DNA of 64,000 bases from Ramlibacter albus (GCF_014297445.1 NZ_JACORU010000004.1:248001-312000), one strand, 5' to 3'. Numbered from the stretch's first letter, positions 42,047-51,193 are shown. The notes: generated by a model from the sequence alone, not told the origin. Translations and numbers: made by a program.

Positions 42047-44209
42047 ATGCAGTCCCTTCCCTTGAGAAACGCGCTGCACTCACTGTGGCTTCGCATCCTG
42101 CTTGCCATCCTCGCGGTCGCGGCGCTCCTTGTGCTGGGCGTGATGTTCTTCCCGTGGGACGTCCTGCGTGAACCGCTGAACCGGTATGTGAGCGAGCACA
42201 CCGGCCGCCACTTCGCGATCACGCGCCGTCTCGACGTGAAGCTTGGGGCGACCACGCGCATCCTGGCCGACGGCCTGGAGTTCGCGAACCCAGCGTGGGC
42301 GAAGGACCCGTACCTCGTGCGGGCGCAAGGCGCCGAGGTGCAGCTGAGACTCTGGCCGCTGCTGCACCGCCGCATCGAGATGCCGCTGGTTGCCTTCCAC
42401 AAACCCGAGCTCGGTCTGCAGATGGAGGCGGACGGGCGCAAGAGCTGGGCACTGGGGCGCGACAGCGGTGACCCGGCGAACGTCCCCGAGATCGGCGAAC
42501 TGGCGATCGACGACGGCTCGCTGCACTTCGTCGCGCCGCACTATGGCGCGGACATCCATGCGACTTTCGGTCTGCAAGGTGCGGCACCCGCGGCCGTGCG
42601 CGAGGATCCTTCCAAACCCTTGCCGCTCACGTTCAAGGCGCACGGCGCCTGGAAGCGGCTGGACTTCAACGCAGAGGGCCGCGCGGGCAACGTGCTGCGC
42701 CTGGCGCATCACTTGCAGCGGCCTTTCCCGGCCGAGCTGCGCGCCACCGCGGGCCGCACCACGCTCGTCGCGCGCGGTGAAGTGGTGAGCATCGCGACCA
42801 TGGACGGCGCGAATGCGCAGGTGCGGTTGCAGGGCGCCAACCTCGCCGACCTGTACCACGCGATGGGCGTGGTGATGCCGGAGACGCCACCGTACACCGC
42901 GAACTTCCACCTCACGCGGCAGGGCGACACGTGGGACGTCCGCGGCATCTCCGCGAAGATCGGCAACTCGGACCTCTCAGGCAACCTGAAATACGACTCG
43001 GGCACGAAGGTGGGCCTGCTCACGGGCGACGTGCACTCGAAGGTGCTCGACTTCAACGACCTCGCGCCGATGGTGGGCCTGCCGCCCTTGCCGCCCGAAG
43101 CGGCGAAGACGCACGTGGCGGGCAGCGCGCCGGTGGCGAAGGCGCCGAAGGCGGCCAAGCCGCCGCGCGACCCGAACCGCAAGGTACTGCCGACGACGAA
43201 GCTCGACACGCAGCGGTTGCGCGCGATGGACGCCGACGTGCGCTACGACGCCGCTGTCATCACCCACCCGCGGCACCTGCCCTTCGAGCGCGCGAAGCTG
43301 CATGTCGCGATGAAGGGCGGCGTGCTCAAGCTCGACCCGCTGGACCTCGGCATCGCGGGCGGCCGTGTCGCGGGTCGCTTGAGCATCGACGCGCGCACCG
43401 ACGTCGCCGCGGTCGACACGCGGCTCGACGTGCGCGGCATCCAGGTGCAGCGCCTGTTCCCGACGCTCAAGCTCGCGCAGGCGAGCCTCGGCCAGTTCCA
43501 CGGCGACATCGCGTTGCGCGGCCGCGGCAACTCTGTCGCGCAGATGCTGGCGACTTCGTCGGGCGACGTCGGCCTCGCGATGGGCAGCGGCCAGGTGAGC
43601 AACCTGCTGCTCGAATTCGCGGGGCTCGATTTCGGCGAGGTGATCAAGTTCCTGCTCAAGGGCGACCAGACGGTGCAGGTGCGCTGCGTCGGCGCGGCAT
43701 TCGATGTGAACCAGGGCCGAGCGACGTCGCGCGTGATGGTGGTGGACACGACGGACACCGTGATCTACGGCGAGGGGGGCTTCAGCTTCGCGAACGAGAC
43801 CATCGACCTGATGCTGCGGCCGTACCCGAAGGACGCGAGCATCCTGGCGTTCCGCACGCCGCTGAAGCTGACCGGCACGTTCGCCGCGCCCAAGCCCGGC
43901 GTGGAGATGGGCCCGATCGTCGGGCGCGCGGGTGCGGCGCTGGCGTTGGGTGCGATCAACCCGCTGCTTGCGTTGGCCGCCACGATTGAAACGGGGCCCG
44001 GCAAGGATGCGAACTGCGGTGCCGTGCTGCGCGAAGCCACGGGACCTGCGGCCGAAGCCCGGCTCGCGAAGGCGTCGCAACTGCCCGCGAGCGCCGCCTC
44101 GTCCACCGCGATGGGCGGCCCGCCGCGCAAGCGCTGGTTCAGCGGCTGGGGCGACCCGCGCGGGCGGCCGGGTGCGCACTACCCACTGGACCCGCCGCCG
44201 CAGCGCTGA
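42047..44209 (+). CDS. AsmA-family envelope protein
   Basis: A 720-residue protein. The N-terminal helix (LRILLAILAVAALLVLGVMFFPW, about residues 13-35) anchors it in the inner membrane. It is followed by the AsmA pattern VSEHTGRHFAITRRLDVKLGATTRILADGLEFANPAW and a long beta-rich periplasmic region, with the late AsmA block LGQFHGDIALRGRGNSVAQMLATSSGDVGLAMGSG. AsmA-like proteins are thought to bridge the periplasm and move phospholipids to the outer membrane. The start ATG lies only a few bases after a TGGAG. Confidence 0.87.
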   Translation: MQSLPLRNALHSLWLRILLAILAVAALLVLGVMFFPWDVLREPLNRYVSEHTGRHFAITRRLDVKLGATTRILADGLEFANPAWAKDPYLVRAQGAEVQLRLWPLLHRRIEMPLVAFHKPELGLQMEADGRKSWALGRDSGDPANVPEIGELAIDDGSLHFVAPHYGADIHATFGLQGAAPAAVREDPSKPLPLTFKAHGAWKRLDFNAEGRAGNVLRLAHHLQRPFPAELRATAGRTTLVARGEVVSIATMDGANAQVRLQGANLADLYHAMGVVMPETPPYTANFHLTRQGDTWDVRGISAKIGNSDLSGNLKYDSGTKVGLLTGDVHSKVLDFNDLAPMVGLPPLPPEAAKTHVAGSAPVAKAPKAAKPPRDPNRKVLPTTKLDTQRLRAMDADVRYDAAVITHPRHLPFERAKLHVAMKGGVLKLDPLDLGIAGGRVAGRLSIDARTDVAAVDTRLDVRGIQVQRLFPTLKLAQASLGQFHGDIALRGRGNSVAQMLATSSGDVGLAMGSGQVSNLLLEFAGLDFGEVIKFLLKGDQTVQVRCVGAAFDVNQGRATSRVMVVDTTDTVIYGEGGFSFANETIDLMLRPYPKDASILAFRTPLKLTGTFAAPKPGVEMGPIVGRAGAALALGAINPLLALAATIETGPGKDANCGAVLREATGPAAEARLAKASQLPASAASSTAMGGPPRKRWFSGWGDPRGRPGAHYPLDPPPQR

Positions 44210-44220
44210 TCCAACGTGTC

Positions 44221-44241
44221 ACCCCGGGCTCGACCCGGGGT
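44221..44241. terminator. 8-bp hairpin between convergent AsmA and GntR genes
   Basis: ACCCCGGG-CTCGA-CCCGGGGT forms a perfect stem in the 44-nt gap between two convergent stops. There is no T-run, so it may be a bidirectional pause site or a REP-like repeat; GTCACCCCGGG...GGTCCATGC is a pattern I recall as repeated in many proteobacterial genomes. Confidence 0.5.
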
Positions 44242-44253
44242 CCATGCGTCCGA

Positions 44254-45051
44254 TCACACGTACTTCGACAACGTGCTCACGTAGTCGTGCGCCGAGGTGT
44301 TGATGCGCGACACGCGGTACTCGATCGGACGGTCGCCGAAGGTCAGCGCGACGCGATGCACTTCCAGGATCGGCACGCCCGCCGCCACGCCGAGCACACG
44401 CGCGGTCTCGCTCCCGGCGGGCACGGCCCTCACGCGTTCGCGCGCGCGCAGCACGCTGATCCCGAAATCGCTCTGGTACAGCCGGTACACCGTGCTGGGC
44501 CGCTCGCGATAGCGCTTCTCCGTGAGCCCGCGGAACATGCCCGCCGCCACGACGAGCAGGTCGTGCACGACCGGACGCCCACGCAGCGAAAGCCGGTTCG
44601 TCGCGCGCAGCACCGCGTCGCCCGGCTTGATGCGCAGCGCGGCCGCTTCGGTCTCGTCCGCGCGGCCTTTCACGAAGCCGATGAAGTCGACGTCCGGCAA
44701 CTCGCGCCGGTGCGGCGTGGCCTCCTGCGACGCGTCGCCGCGTGGCTCGACGTGGAAGAACTGGAAGAGGAAGCTGTCCGTGCTGTGCAGCGCCACGAAC
44801 GTGCCGCGGCCATGCCGGCGCACCAGCACGTTCTCGTGAACCAGCTCGTCCACCGCGCGGCGCAAGGTGCCAATGCTCACGCCCAGCGTGCCCGCGATCA
44901 CCGATTCCGAAGGCAGAGTGTCGCCGGGGGTGTAGCGGCCCGTCTCGATCTGCCGCTGCAGCTCGCGCTTGACCTGCCGGTACAGCGGCCCCGAGCCGCT
45001 GGCGGGCAGCGGGGTGACGTCGGCAAGCGGCAGGGCGCGGCTCATCTGCAT
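44254..45051 (-). CDS. GntR/HutC-family regulator, probable regulator of suyAB
   Basis: A 265-residue regulator. The winged helix (PLYRQVKRELQRQIETGRYTPGDTLPSESVIAGTLGVSIGTLRRAVDELVHENVLVRRHGRGTFVA, residues about 22-88) is followed by a UTRA ligand domain (VDFIGFVKGRADETEAAALRIKPGDAVLR). ATG 45051 and ATG 45045 are both possible; neither has a clear ribosome site. It is divergent from suyA with a 77-nt gap containing a palindrome, so it probably controls the sulfolactate genes and responds to a sulfonate or related acid. Confidence 0.85.
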   Translation of the reverse strand: MQMSRALPLADVTPLPASGSGPLYRQVKRELQRQIETGRYTPGDTLPSESVIAGTLGVSIGTLRRAVDELVHENVLVRRHGRGTFVALHSTDSFLFQFFHVEPRGDASQEATPHRRELPDVDFIGFVKGRADETEAAALRIKPGDAVLRATNRLSLRGRPVVHDLLVVAAGMFRGLTEKRYRERPSTVYRLYQSDFGISVLRARERVRAVPAGSETARVLGVAAGVPILEVHRVALTFGDRPIEYRVSRINTSAHDYVSTLSKYV

Positions 45052-45074
45052 AGTTTAGTCTTCGCCGGGGCCGA

Positions 45075-45088
45075 GTCATCTAAATGAC
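45075..45088. promoter_or_regulatory. palindrome GTCAT-CTAA-ATGAC, probable GntR operator
   Basis: Perfect 5-bp arms around 4 nt lie between the divergent GntR and suyA starts. An adjacent TGACGTCA (45094-45101) is a second perfect palindrome. The position between a regulator and its likely target is what is expected for an operator. Confidence 0.5.
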
Positions 45089-45128
45089 CCAGTTGACGTC
45101 ATGCCCGCGTGCCCGGACACTGCCGCGC

Positions 45129-45410
45129 ATGATTCACTTCATCCTGCATGACGCGCGCGACACCGTCGCCGTCGTGGTGGTCGAGGGTGTGAAGGCCGGC
45201 GACGCGCTCACCGGCTGGATCATGGACGACGACCGCACGATCGAACTGCGCGCGAAACAACCCATCCCCATCGGCCACAAGATCGCGCTCGCGGACATGC
45301 GCGAGGGCGACAAGGCCATCAAGTACGGCATCGAGATCGGCAAGGTGATCCACCCGATCTCCGCCGGCGAGCACGCGCACGTGCACAACATCAAGACGCA
45401 GCGGTGGTAA
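45129..45410 (+). CDS. suyA: sulfolactate sulfo-lyase small subunit (SAF domain)
   Basis: A 93-residue protein consisting of one SAF domain ([61 protein letters not shown], by position). This domain forms the small subunit of UxaA-type dehydratases. SuyA is preferred over altronate dehydratase because the large subunit and the next gene match SuyB and ComC. ATG 45129 is chosen over ATG 45084, which would place the start inside the operator. SuyAB cleaves (R)-sulfolactate to pyruvate and sulfite. Confidence 0.78.
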   Translation: MIHFILHDARDTVAVVVVEGVKAGDALTGWIMDDDRTIELRAKQPIPIGHKIALADMREGDKAIKYGIEIGKVIHPISAGEHAHVHNIKTQRW

Positions 45411-45415
45411 GCGGC

Positions 45416-46594
45416 ATGGCATTCAGCATCGACAAGAACACCACCTTCCTCGGCTACCGCCGCGAGAACGGCCGCGTGGGCGTGCGCAACCACGTCATCA
45501 TCCTGCCGCTGGACGATTTGTCCAACGCGGCGGCCGAAGCGGTCGCGCACAACATCAAGGGCACGCTGGCCATCCCGCACCCGTACGGGCGGCTGCAGTT
45601 CGGCGCGGACCTGGAGCTGCACTTCCGCACACTGATCGGCACGGGCTGCAACCCGAACGTTGCGGCCGTGGTCGTGATCGGCATCGAGGACGGCTGGACC
45701 AAGAAGGTCGTGGACGGCATCGCGACCACCGGCAAGCCCGTGTGCGGCTTCGGTATCGAGGGCCACGGCGACCACGAAACCATCATGCGCGCCAGCCGCG
45801 CCGCGCGCGAGTACGTGCAGTGGGCCAGCGAGAAGCAGCGCGAGGCAGCGCCGATCAGCGAGCTGTGGGTGTCCACCAAGTGCGGCGAGTCGGACACCAC
45901 GTCGGGCTGCGGCGCCAACCCGGCGGTGGGCAATGCCTTCGACAAGCTGCATGGCCTGGGCAACTACCTGTGCTTCGGCGAGACCACGGAGCTCACCGGC
46001 GGCGAGCAGATCGTGGCGGCGCGCTGCGCGAACGACGCCGTGCGCGAGAAGTTCATGCACATGTTCAACCGCTACCAGGCGGTGGTGGAGCGGCACAAGA
46101 CGTCCGACCTCTCCGAGTCGCAGCCGACCAAGGGCAACATCGCCGGCGGCCTGACGACGATCGAGGAGAAGGCGCTGGGCAACATCCAGAAGATCGGCAA
46201 GAAGTGCACGGTGGACGGCGTGATCGACAAGGCCGAGATGCCCACGCACCCCGGCCTGTGGTTCATGGATTCGTCGAGCGCGGCGGCCGAGATGGTGACG
46301 CTGTGCGCGGCTTCGGGCTACGCGGTGCACTTCTTCCCGACGGGGCAGGGCAACGTGATCGGCAACCCGATCCTGCCGGTGATCAAGATCTGCGCGAACC
46401 CGCGCACGGTGCGCCTGATGAGCGAGCACATCGACGTGGACGTGACGGGGCTGCTGCAGCGCGAGATCAACCTCGACCAGTCGGGGGACAAGCTGCTGGA
46501 GTGCATGCTTCGCACGGCGAACGGCCGCTTGACGGCCGCTGAAGCTCTCGGTCACCGCGAATTCGTACTGACGCGGTTGTACGAGTCGGCTTGA
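45416..46594 (+). CDS. suyB: sulfolactate sulfo-lyase large subunit (UxaA C-terminal family)
   Basis: A 392-residue UxaA-family enzyme. [80 protein letters not shown] and the C-terminal [14 protein letters not shown] (all cited as landmarks) match, from memory, SuyB-type sulfo-lyases better than altronate or galactarate dehydratases. Several conserved cysteines (CGES, SGCG) may bind the Fe centre. It lies 5 nt after suyA and overlaps comC. Substrate assignment is by family resemblance and gene context. Confidence 0.78.
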   Translation: MAFSIDKNTTFLGYRRENGRVGVRNHVIILPLDDLSNAAAEAVAHNIKGTLAIPHPYGRLQFGADLELHFRTLIGTGCNPNVAAVVVIGIEDGWTKKVVDGIATTGKPVCGFGIEGHGDHETIMRASRAAREYVQWASEKQREAAPISELWVSTKCGESDTTSGCGANPAVGNAFDKLHGLGNYLCFGETTELTGGEQIVAARCANDAVREKFMHMFNRYQAVVERHKTSDLSESQPTKGNIAGGLTTIEEKALGNIQKIGKKCTVDGVIDKAEMPTHPGLWFMDSSSAAAEMVTLCAASGYAVHFFPTGQGNVIGNPILPVIKICANPRTVRLMSEHIDVDVTGLLQREINLDQSGDKLLECMLRTANGRLTAAEALGHREFVLTRLYESA

Positions 46595-47586
46595 TGGCGA
46601 AGGTCCCGTTCGAAGAGGCCGTCCGCCTCGCGGCGGCGGCCCTTCGCGCGGCGGGGGCGAACGAGGCGATGGCGCAGAGCACGGCGCGTGCGCTCGTGCT
46701 CGCGGAGGCGCAGGGGATCGGGTCGCATGGCCTGAGCCGGGTGGCGCAGTACTCGACGCATTTGCGCAATGGGCGGGCCGATGGCAACGCGGTTGCCCTC
46801 GTTGCTCGCGAGCATGGGGCTGCGCTGCTGGTCGATGCGAAGGAAGGGCTTGCGTTTCCTGCGTGCGATCTTGCCGTCGAGCGCGGCACCGACATCGCAC
46901 GCAAGCTGGGAGTTTGCTTCGCGGGCGTGACGAACAGCCACCATGCGGGCGTGATCGTCGATCACTTGCGTCCCGCTGCTGCGGCGGGGCTCGTCGGGCT
47001 CGGTTTTGCCAATTCGCCTGCGGCCATGCCGGCTGCCGGCGGCAAGCACGCAGTCTTCGGCACGAACCCTGTGGCAGCGGTCTTCCCCCGCCGCGATGCC
47101 GACCCGCTGATGATCGACCTGTCGCTGTCCGAAGTCGCGCGCGGCAAGATCGCCGTCGCCGCGAAAGAGGGCAGGGCGATCCCGCTCGGCTGGGCCCTCG
47201 ACAAGGACGGCAACCCGACGACGGATGCAAAAGCCGCGATGGATGGCTCGATGCTGCCGCTCGGCTCCGCGTCGTCCACCAAGGGTGCGATGCTTGCGCT
47301 GGTCGTGGAGCTGCTCGTGACCGCGCTAACCGGAGCGCAGTTCGGCTCCGAAGCTTCCAGCTTCTTCGTCGACGAAGGCAACCGCCCGCGTATCGGGCAG
47401 GCGTTCATCCTCATCGATCCGGGCGCGCTGGCGGGCCGCGAGGTCTACTTCGAACGCATGGAAGCGATCATCGGCGAGATGCTCGTGGACGAAGGCGTGC
47501 GCCTCGCCGGCGCGCGGCGGCTCAAGCTGGAGCGCCAGGCGCGGCAGGACGGTGTCGACATACCGGACAGCCTGCGTCACGGCTGA
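46594..47586 (+). CDS. comC: Ldh-family dehydrogenase, probable (R)-sulfolactate dehydrogenase
   Basis: A 330-residue member of the malate/L-lactate/sulfolactate dehydrogenase family that uses NAD(P). Landmarks are ALVLAEAQGIGSHGLSRV, FAGVTNSHHAGVIVDHL, GLGFANSPAAMPAAGGKHAVFGTNPVA, LMIDLSLSEVARGKI and EASSFFVDEG. ComC interconverts (R)-sulfolactate and sulfopyruvate. It overlaps the suyB stop by one base. Its 3' end overlaps the convergent MoeB-like gene by 65 bp, which is unusually long for this window. Confidence 0.78.
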   Translation: MAKVPFEEAVRLAAAALRAAGANEAMAQSTARALVLAEAQGIGSHGLSRVAQYSTHLRNGRADGNAVALVAREHGAALLVDAKEGLAFPACDLAVERGTDIARKLGVCFAGVTNSHHAGVIVDHLRPAAAAGLVGLGFANSPAAMPAAGGKHAVFGTNPVAAVFPRRDADPLMIDLSLSEVARGKIAVAAKEGRAIPLGWALDKDGNPTTDAKAAMDGSMLPLGSASSTKGAMLALVVELLVTALTGAQFGSEASSFFVDEGNRPRIGQAFILIDPGALAGREVYFERMEAIIGEMLVDEGVRLAGARRLKLERQARQDGVDIPDSLRHG

Positions 47587-48295
47587 CCTTCATCTCGGTC
47601 CACTCCATCGTTCTCGCATCGAGCATCTGCAGCCGCCCCACGAGCGATGTGCCCACGCCCGCGAGAACCTTCAGCGCCTCCGCAGCCTGCATCGTCCCGA
47701 TGATCCCCACCAGCGGCGCGAAAACGCCCATCGTGGCGCAGCGCGTCTCCTCGAAGTCGTCCGTCGGCGGGAATACGCACGCGTAACACGGCGAAGCGGC
47801 ATCGCGCATGTCGTAGACGCTCAGTTGCCCGTCGAAGCGGATCGCCGCGCCCGCCACCAGCGGCCTGCGATGCTTCACGCACGCCGCGTTCACCGCCTGC
47901 CGCGTCGCGAAGTTGTCGCAGCAATCGATCACCACGTCGGCTTGCGGCACGAGCTCGCCCAGCAGCGCTTCGTCCGCACGCGCGATCACGGGCTGCACCT
48001 GCACCTCGGGGTTGATCGCCAGCACGCCCTCGCGCGCCGACTCGGCCTTCGGCGCACCCACGCGCGCCATGTTGTGCGCCACCTGCCGCTGCAGGTTCGT
48101 CAGGTCCACCGTGTCGTTGTCCACCAGCGTGATGCACCCGACACCCGCGGTACCGAGATAGAGCGCCACCGGCGACCCGAGCCCGCCCGCGCCGATGACG
48201 AGCGCGTGGGAAGCGGCGATGCGCTCCTGCCCCTCCACGCCGATCTCCTCCAGCAGGATGTGGCGCGAATAGCGAAGCAGCTGCTCGTCGGTCAT
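47522..48295 (-). CDS. HesA/MoeB/ThiF family adenylyltransferase
   Basis: A 257-residue E1-like enzyme. Landmarks are RYSRHILLEEIGVEGQERI, the nucleotide loop GAGGLGSPVALYLG, VDNDTVDLTNLQRQ, CxxC zinc pairs (CYACVFP and CPVCRHR) and the catalytic Cys in EETRCATMGVFAPLVG. It adenylates the C-terminal glycine of a small sulfur carrier for molybdopterin or thiamine synthesis. MoeB and ThiF cannot be told apart here. It lies downstream of ctpA, as in many Burkholderiales. Confidence 0.9.
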   Translation of the reverse strand: MTDEQLLRYSRHILLEEIGVEGQERIAASHALVIGAGGLGSPVALYLGTAGVGCITLVDNDTVDLTNLQRQVAHNMARVGAPKAESAREGVLAINPEVQVQPVIARADEALLGELVPQADVVIDCCDNFATRQAVNAACVKHRRPLVAGAAIRFDGQLSVYDMRDAASPCYACVFPPTDDFEETRCATMGVFAPLVGIIGTMQAAEALKVLAGVGTSLVGRLQMLDARTMEWTEMKVSRDAGCPVCRHRPAAPGAPA

Positions 48296-48317
48296 GCCGC
48301 GATTCTCACGCACAAAG

Positions 48318-48343
48318 GAAAAAGCCGGCTTGCGCCGGCCTTT
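48318..48343 (-). terminator. intrinsic terminator after ctpA
   Basis: Read on the minus strand: GCCGGC-GCAA-GCCGGC followed by TTTTTCC. It lies between the ctpA stop and the MoeB-like start, so it would end most ctpA transcripts before the next gene. Two further hairpins precede it: TGACGCA/TGCGTCA at 48365-48388 and ATCCC/GGGAT at 48346-48365. Confidence 0.8.
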
Positions 48344-48385
48344 GGATCCCTGCCTGCGCGGGGATGACGCACACGTTACTTTGCG

Positions 48386-49825
48386 TCAGTTGTCCTTCTT
48401 CGCGCTCTTGTCCTCGACCACCTGCGTCTTGGACACGAGCACCGGGCGGCCCTTGAGCTGGTTGAGCGCCTGCACGAGCTGGAAGTCCTTGTCGGAGCCG
48501 AACTCCGGGAACTTGCGGTCGTTCGGGCCCTTCTTGGCTTCCTCTTCGGCCTTCTTGCGCGCCTCTTCGCGAGCCTTCTCGCGGTTGGGGTCCTTCACCT
48601 CGGGGCCCTGGCCGCTCTGAAGGTGCTTCTCGAGGTCGGCCTCGCGGGTGCGCAGCACGGCGAACACGTTGCCCTCTTCGGTCTCGTCCACCAGCACGTC
48701 CGGCACGATGCCCTTGGCCTGGATCGACTTGCCCGTCGGCGTGTAGTAGCGCGCCGTGGTCAGCTTCAGGCCGGTGTCGGGGCCCAGCGGGCGAACGGTC
48801 TGCACCGAGCCCTTGCCGAAGGTCTGGCTGCCCAGGATCTTGGCGCGGCCATGGTCCTGCAGGGCGCCGGCCACGATCTCGCTGGCGGAGGCGGAGCCTT
48901 CGTTCACCAGCACCACCAGCGGCACGTTCTTGATGCCGGCCGGCAGCCTGCGCAGCGGGTCGCTACCGGCACGGCGCTGGTAGAACTCCGGCGCGGCCTT
49001 GTAGATGAACTTGCTCTCCGGCAGCTGGCCGTTGGTGGACACCACGGTGACGTTCTCGGGCAGGAACGCGGCGGACACGGCCACGGCCGCGTCGAGCAGG
49101 CCACCCGGGTCGTTGCGCAGGTCGAGCACCAGGCCCTTCAGGTTGGGCTCCTGCTTGTAGATCTCCTGGATCTTCGCGGCGAAATCGTCGACTGTGCGCT
49201 CCTGGAACTGCGACAGGCGCAGCCACGCATAGCCCGGCTCCACCACCTTGCCCTTGACGGACTGGGTGCGGATCTCCTCGCGGGTGATCGTCACCGGGAA
49301 CGAGCGGTTCTCGTCCTTGCGGTAGATGGTGAGCATGACCTTGGTGTTCGGCTCGCCGCGCATCTTCTTGACGGCTTCCGACAGCGACAGGCCCTTGACG
49401 GCGCTGTCGTCGATCTTGGTGATCAGGTCACCGGGCTTCAGGCCCGCGCGGTAGGCGGGCGAGCCCTCGATGGGCGACACCACCTTGACCAGGCCGTCTT
49501 CCTGCGAGATCTCGATGCCTACGCCGACGAAGCGGCCCGTGGTGCCCTCGCGGAATTCCTTGAAGGACTTCTTGTCGAAGTACTGCGAATGCGGGTCGAG
49601 GCTGGCCACCATGCCGGCGATGGCGTCCTGGATGAGCTTCTTCTCGTCCACCGGCTCCACGTAGTCCGTCTTGACCATGCTGAAGACGGCTGCCAGCTGC
49701 TGCAGCTCCTCCAGCGGCAGGGGCGCCAGCTGGCCACGCGCGACGGTCTGCAGCGACACGGTGGTCAGTGCGCCGGCCAACGCACCTACGGATATCCAGC
49801 CGGCAATCTTGAGTTTGTGGCTCAT
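48386..49825 (-). CDS. ctpA: carboxyl-terminal processing protease (S41)
   Basis: A 479-residue periplasmic protease. It has an N-terminal signal/anchor (IAGWISVGALAGALTTVSLQTVA), a PDZ domain (GIEISQEDGLVKVVSPIEGSPAYRAGLKPGDLITKID, about residues 92-175) and the S41 core with nucleophilic Ser in VNEGSASASEIVAGAL and general-base Lys in SQTFGKGSVQTV. The charged C-terminal tail is Lys/Glu-rich. It processes or degrades envelope proteins. It follows gpmA by about 126 nt on the same strand. Confidence 0.93.
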   Translation of the reverse strand: MSHKLKIAGWISVGALAGALTTVSLQTVARGQLAPLPLEELQQLAAVFSMVKTDYVEPVDEKKLIQDAIAGMVASLDPHSQYFDKKSFKEFREGTTGRFVGVGIEISQEDGLVKVVSPIEGSPAYRAGLKPGDLITKIDDSAVKGLSLSEAVKKMRGEPNTKVMLTIYRKDENRSFPVTITREEIRTQSVKGKVVEPGYAWLRLSQFQERTVDDFAAKIQEIYKQEPNLKGLVLDLRNDPGGLLDAAVAVSAAFLPENVTVVSTNGQLPESKFIYKAAPEFYQRRAGSDPLRRLPAGIKNVPLVVLVNEGSASASEIVAGALQDHGRAKILGSQTFGKGSVQTVRPLGPDTGLKLTTARYYTPTGKSIQAKGIVPDVLVDETEEGNVFAVLRTREADLEKHLQSGQGPEVKDPNREKAREEARKKAEEEAKKGPNDRKFPEFGSDKDFQLVQALNQLKGRPVLVSKTQVVEDKSAKKDN

Positions 49826-49951
49826 GAAATCTGTCCAGTCCTCTCGCTTCTTCAATATACACCTGTAAGACGTATATGACGCCGCGCTGGCCGCTCGGTT
49901 CCCGCCGGGTGGCCGATACCGATGTGAAATATGCTGCGTTTTACCCGCCGT

Positions 49952-50695
49952 TTACGCCTTGCCCTGGGCAGCCACCGCGGCAGCGGCCCTGGCGGCGGCT
50001 TCGGCGTCGCCGAGGTAATAGTGGCGGATGGGCTTCAGGTTGTCATCCAGCTCATACACGAGGGGGATGCCGTTGGGGATGTTCAGGCCGACGATCGCCT
50101 CGTCGGACACGTCGTCCAGGTACTTCACCAGCGCGCGGATCGAGTTGCCGTGCGCCGAGACCAGCACCCGCTTGCCGGCGCGGATGGCGGGGGCGATGGA
50201 GTCGTTCCAGAAGGGCAGCACGCGCGCCACCGTGTCCTTCAGGCACTCGGTCAGCGGGATCTGCTCCGGCTTGAGGTTGGAATAGCGGCGGTCGCCGCGC
50301 TCGCAGCGCGGGTCGTTCGGCTCCAGCGCCGGCGGGGGCGTGTCGTAGCTGCGGCGCCAGATGAGCACCTGCTCGTCACCGAACTTCTTGGCCGTCTCGG
50401 CCTTGTTCAAACCCTGCAATGCACCATAGTGGCGCTCGTTGAGCCGCCAGGAGTGGGCGACCGGCAGCCAGGTGCGGTCCATTTCGTCCAGCACGTGCCA
50501 CAGCGTGCGGGTGGCGCGCTTGAGCACGCTGGTGTGGCAGATGTCGAAGTCCCAGCCCTCCGCCTTGAGCAGCTTGCCGGCGGCGACGGCCTGGGCGATG
50601 CCGGTGGGCGTGAGGTCCACGTCCGTCCAGCCGGTGAAGCGGTTTTCGAGGTTCCAGGTCGATTCGCCGTGGCGGATGAGGACGAGCTTGTGCAT
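49952..50695 (-). CDS. gpmA: 2,3-bisphosphoglycerate-dependent phosphoglycerate mutase
   Basis: A 247-residue glycolytic enzyme interconverting 3- and 2-phosphoglycerate. The phosphohistidine motif [20 protein letters not shown] is at residues 6-25, and the second-His segment [16 protein letters not shown] is conserved. Length matches GpmA. It is divergent from the rhodanese gene with a 77-nt gap. Confidence 0.96.
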   Translation of the reverse strand: MHKLVLIRHGESTWNLENRFTGWTDVDLTPTGIAQAVAAGKLLKAEGWDFDICHTSVLKRATRTLWHVLDEMDRTWLPVAHSWRLNERHYGALQGLNKAETAKKFGDEQVLIWRRSYDTPPPALEPNDPRCERGDRRYSNLKPEQIPLTECLKDTVARVLPFWNDSIAPAIRAGKRVLVSAHGNSIRALVKYLDDVSDEAIVGLNIPNGIPLVYELDDNLKPIRHYYLGDAEAAARAAAAVAAQGKA

Positions 50696-50772
50696 GACGG
50701 GCTTGCGGGAAGGAGGGGAAAACCCGGCATTTTAGAATCGCAGGCTTTGGCCGCCGAACGAAACGGGTACGA

Positions 50773-51180
50773 ATGAAGTTCATCATCGACAACTGGGCGC
50801 TCATCCTGATCGCCATCTCCTCCGGCGGCATGCTGCTGTGGCCGGTGCTGCGCGGCGCCGGGCCGGGCAGCCTCACGGCGCCGGCCGCCGTCCAGCTCAT
50901 GAACCGCAGCAAGGCGGTGGTGGTGGACGTGAGCGAGCCGGAAGAGTTCGCCAAGGGCCACGTCGTGGGCTCGCGCAACATCCCCTTCGGCCAGCTCGAG
51001 CAGAAGCTGGAGGGTTCGGTCAAGAACAAGGCGCTGCCGCTCATCCTGGTGTGCTCGACCGGCGCGCGCGCCAACCGGGCCGTACCGGTCGTGAAGAAAC
51101 TGGGCTACGGCGAAGTGCAGGCTTTGTCCGGCGGGCTCAATGCCTGGAAAGAGGCTAACCTGCCCCTCGAGAAGGCTTGA
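50773..51180 (+). CDS. membrane-anchored rhodanese-like sulfurtransferase
   Basis: A 135-residue protein with one N-terminal membrane helix (WALILIAISSGGMLLWPVL) and a rhodanese domain (AVVVDVSEPEEFAKGHVVGSRNIPFGQLEQ) with active-site Cys94 in LVCSTGARANRA. It transfers sulfane sulfur or acts in redox/sulfur homeostasis at the membrane. It heads the rhodanese-grxC-secB-gpsA run typical of Burkholderiales. Confidence 0.92.
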   Translation: MKFIIDNWALILIAISSGGMLLWPVLRGAGPGSLTAPAAVQLMNRSKAVVVDVSEPEEFAKGHVVGSRNIPFGQLEQKLEGSVKNKALPLILVCSTGARANRAVPVVKKLGYGEVQALSGGLNAWKEANLPLEKA

Positions 51181-51193
51181 AGAAGAAGTCACC

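Noticed and set aside
45129..46594. Altronate dehydratase (UxaA small and large parts)
   Set aside because: The family is shared, but several long conserved blocks of the large subunit fit SuyB from memory and the neighbour is an Ldh-family sulfolactate dehydrogenase type; kept as an alternative only.
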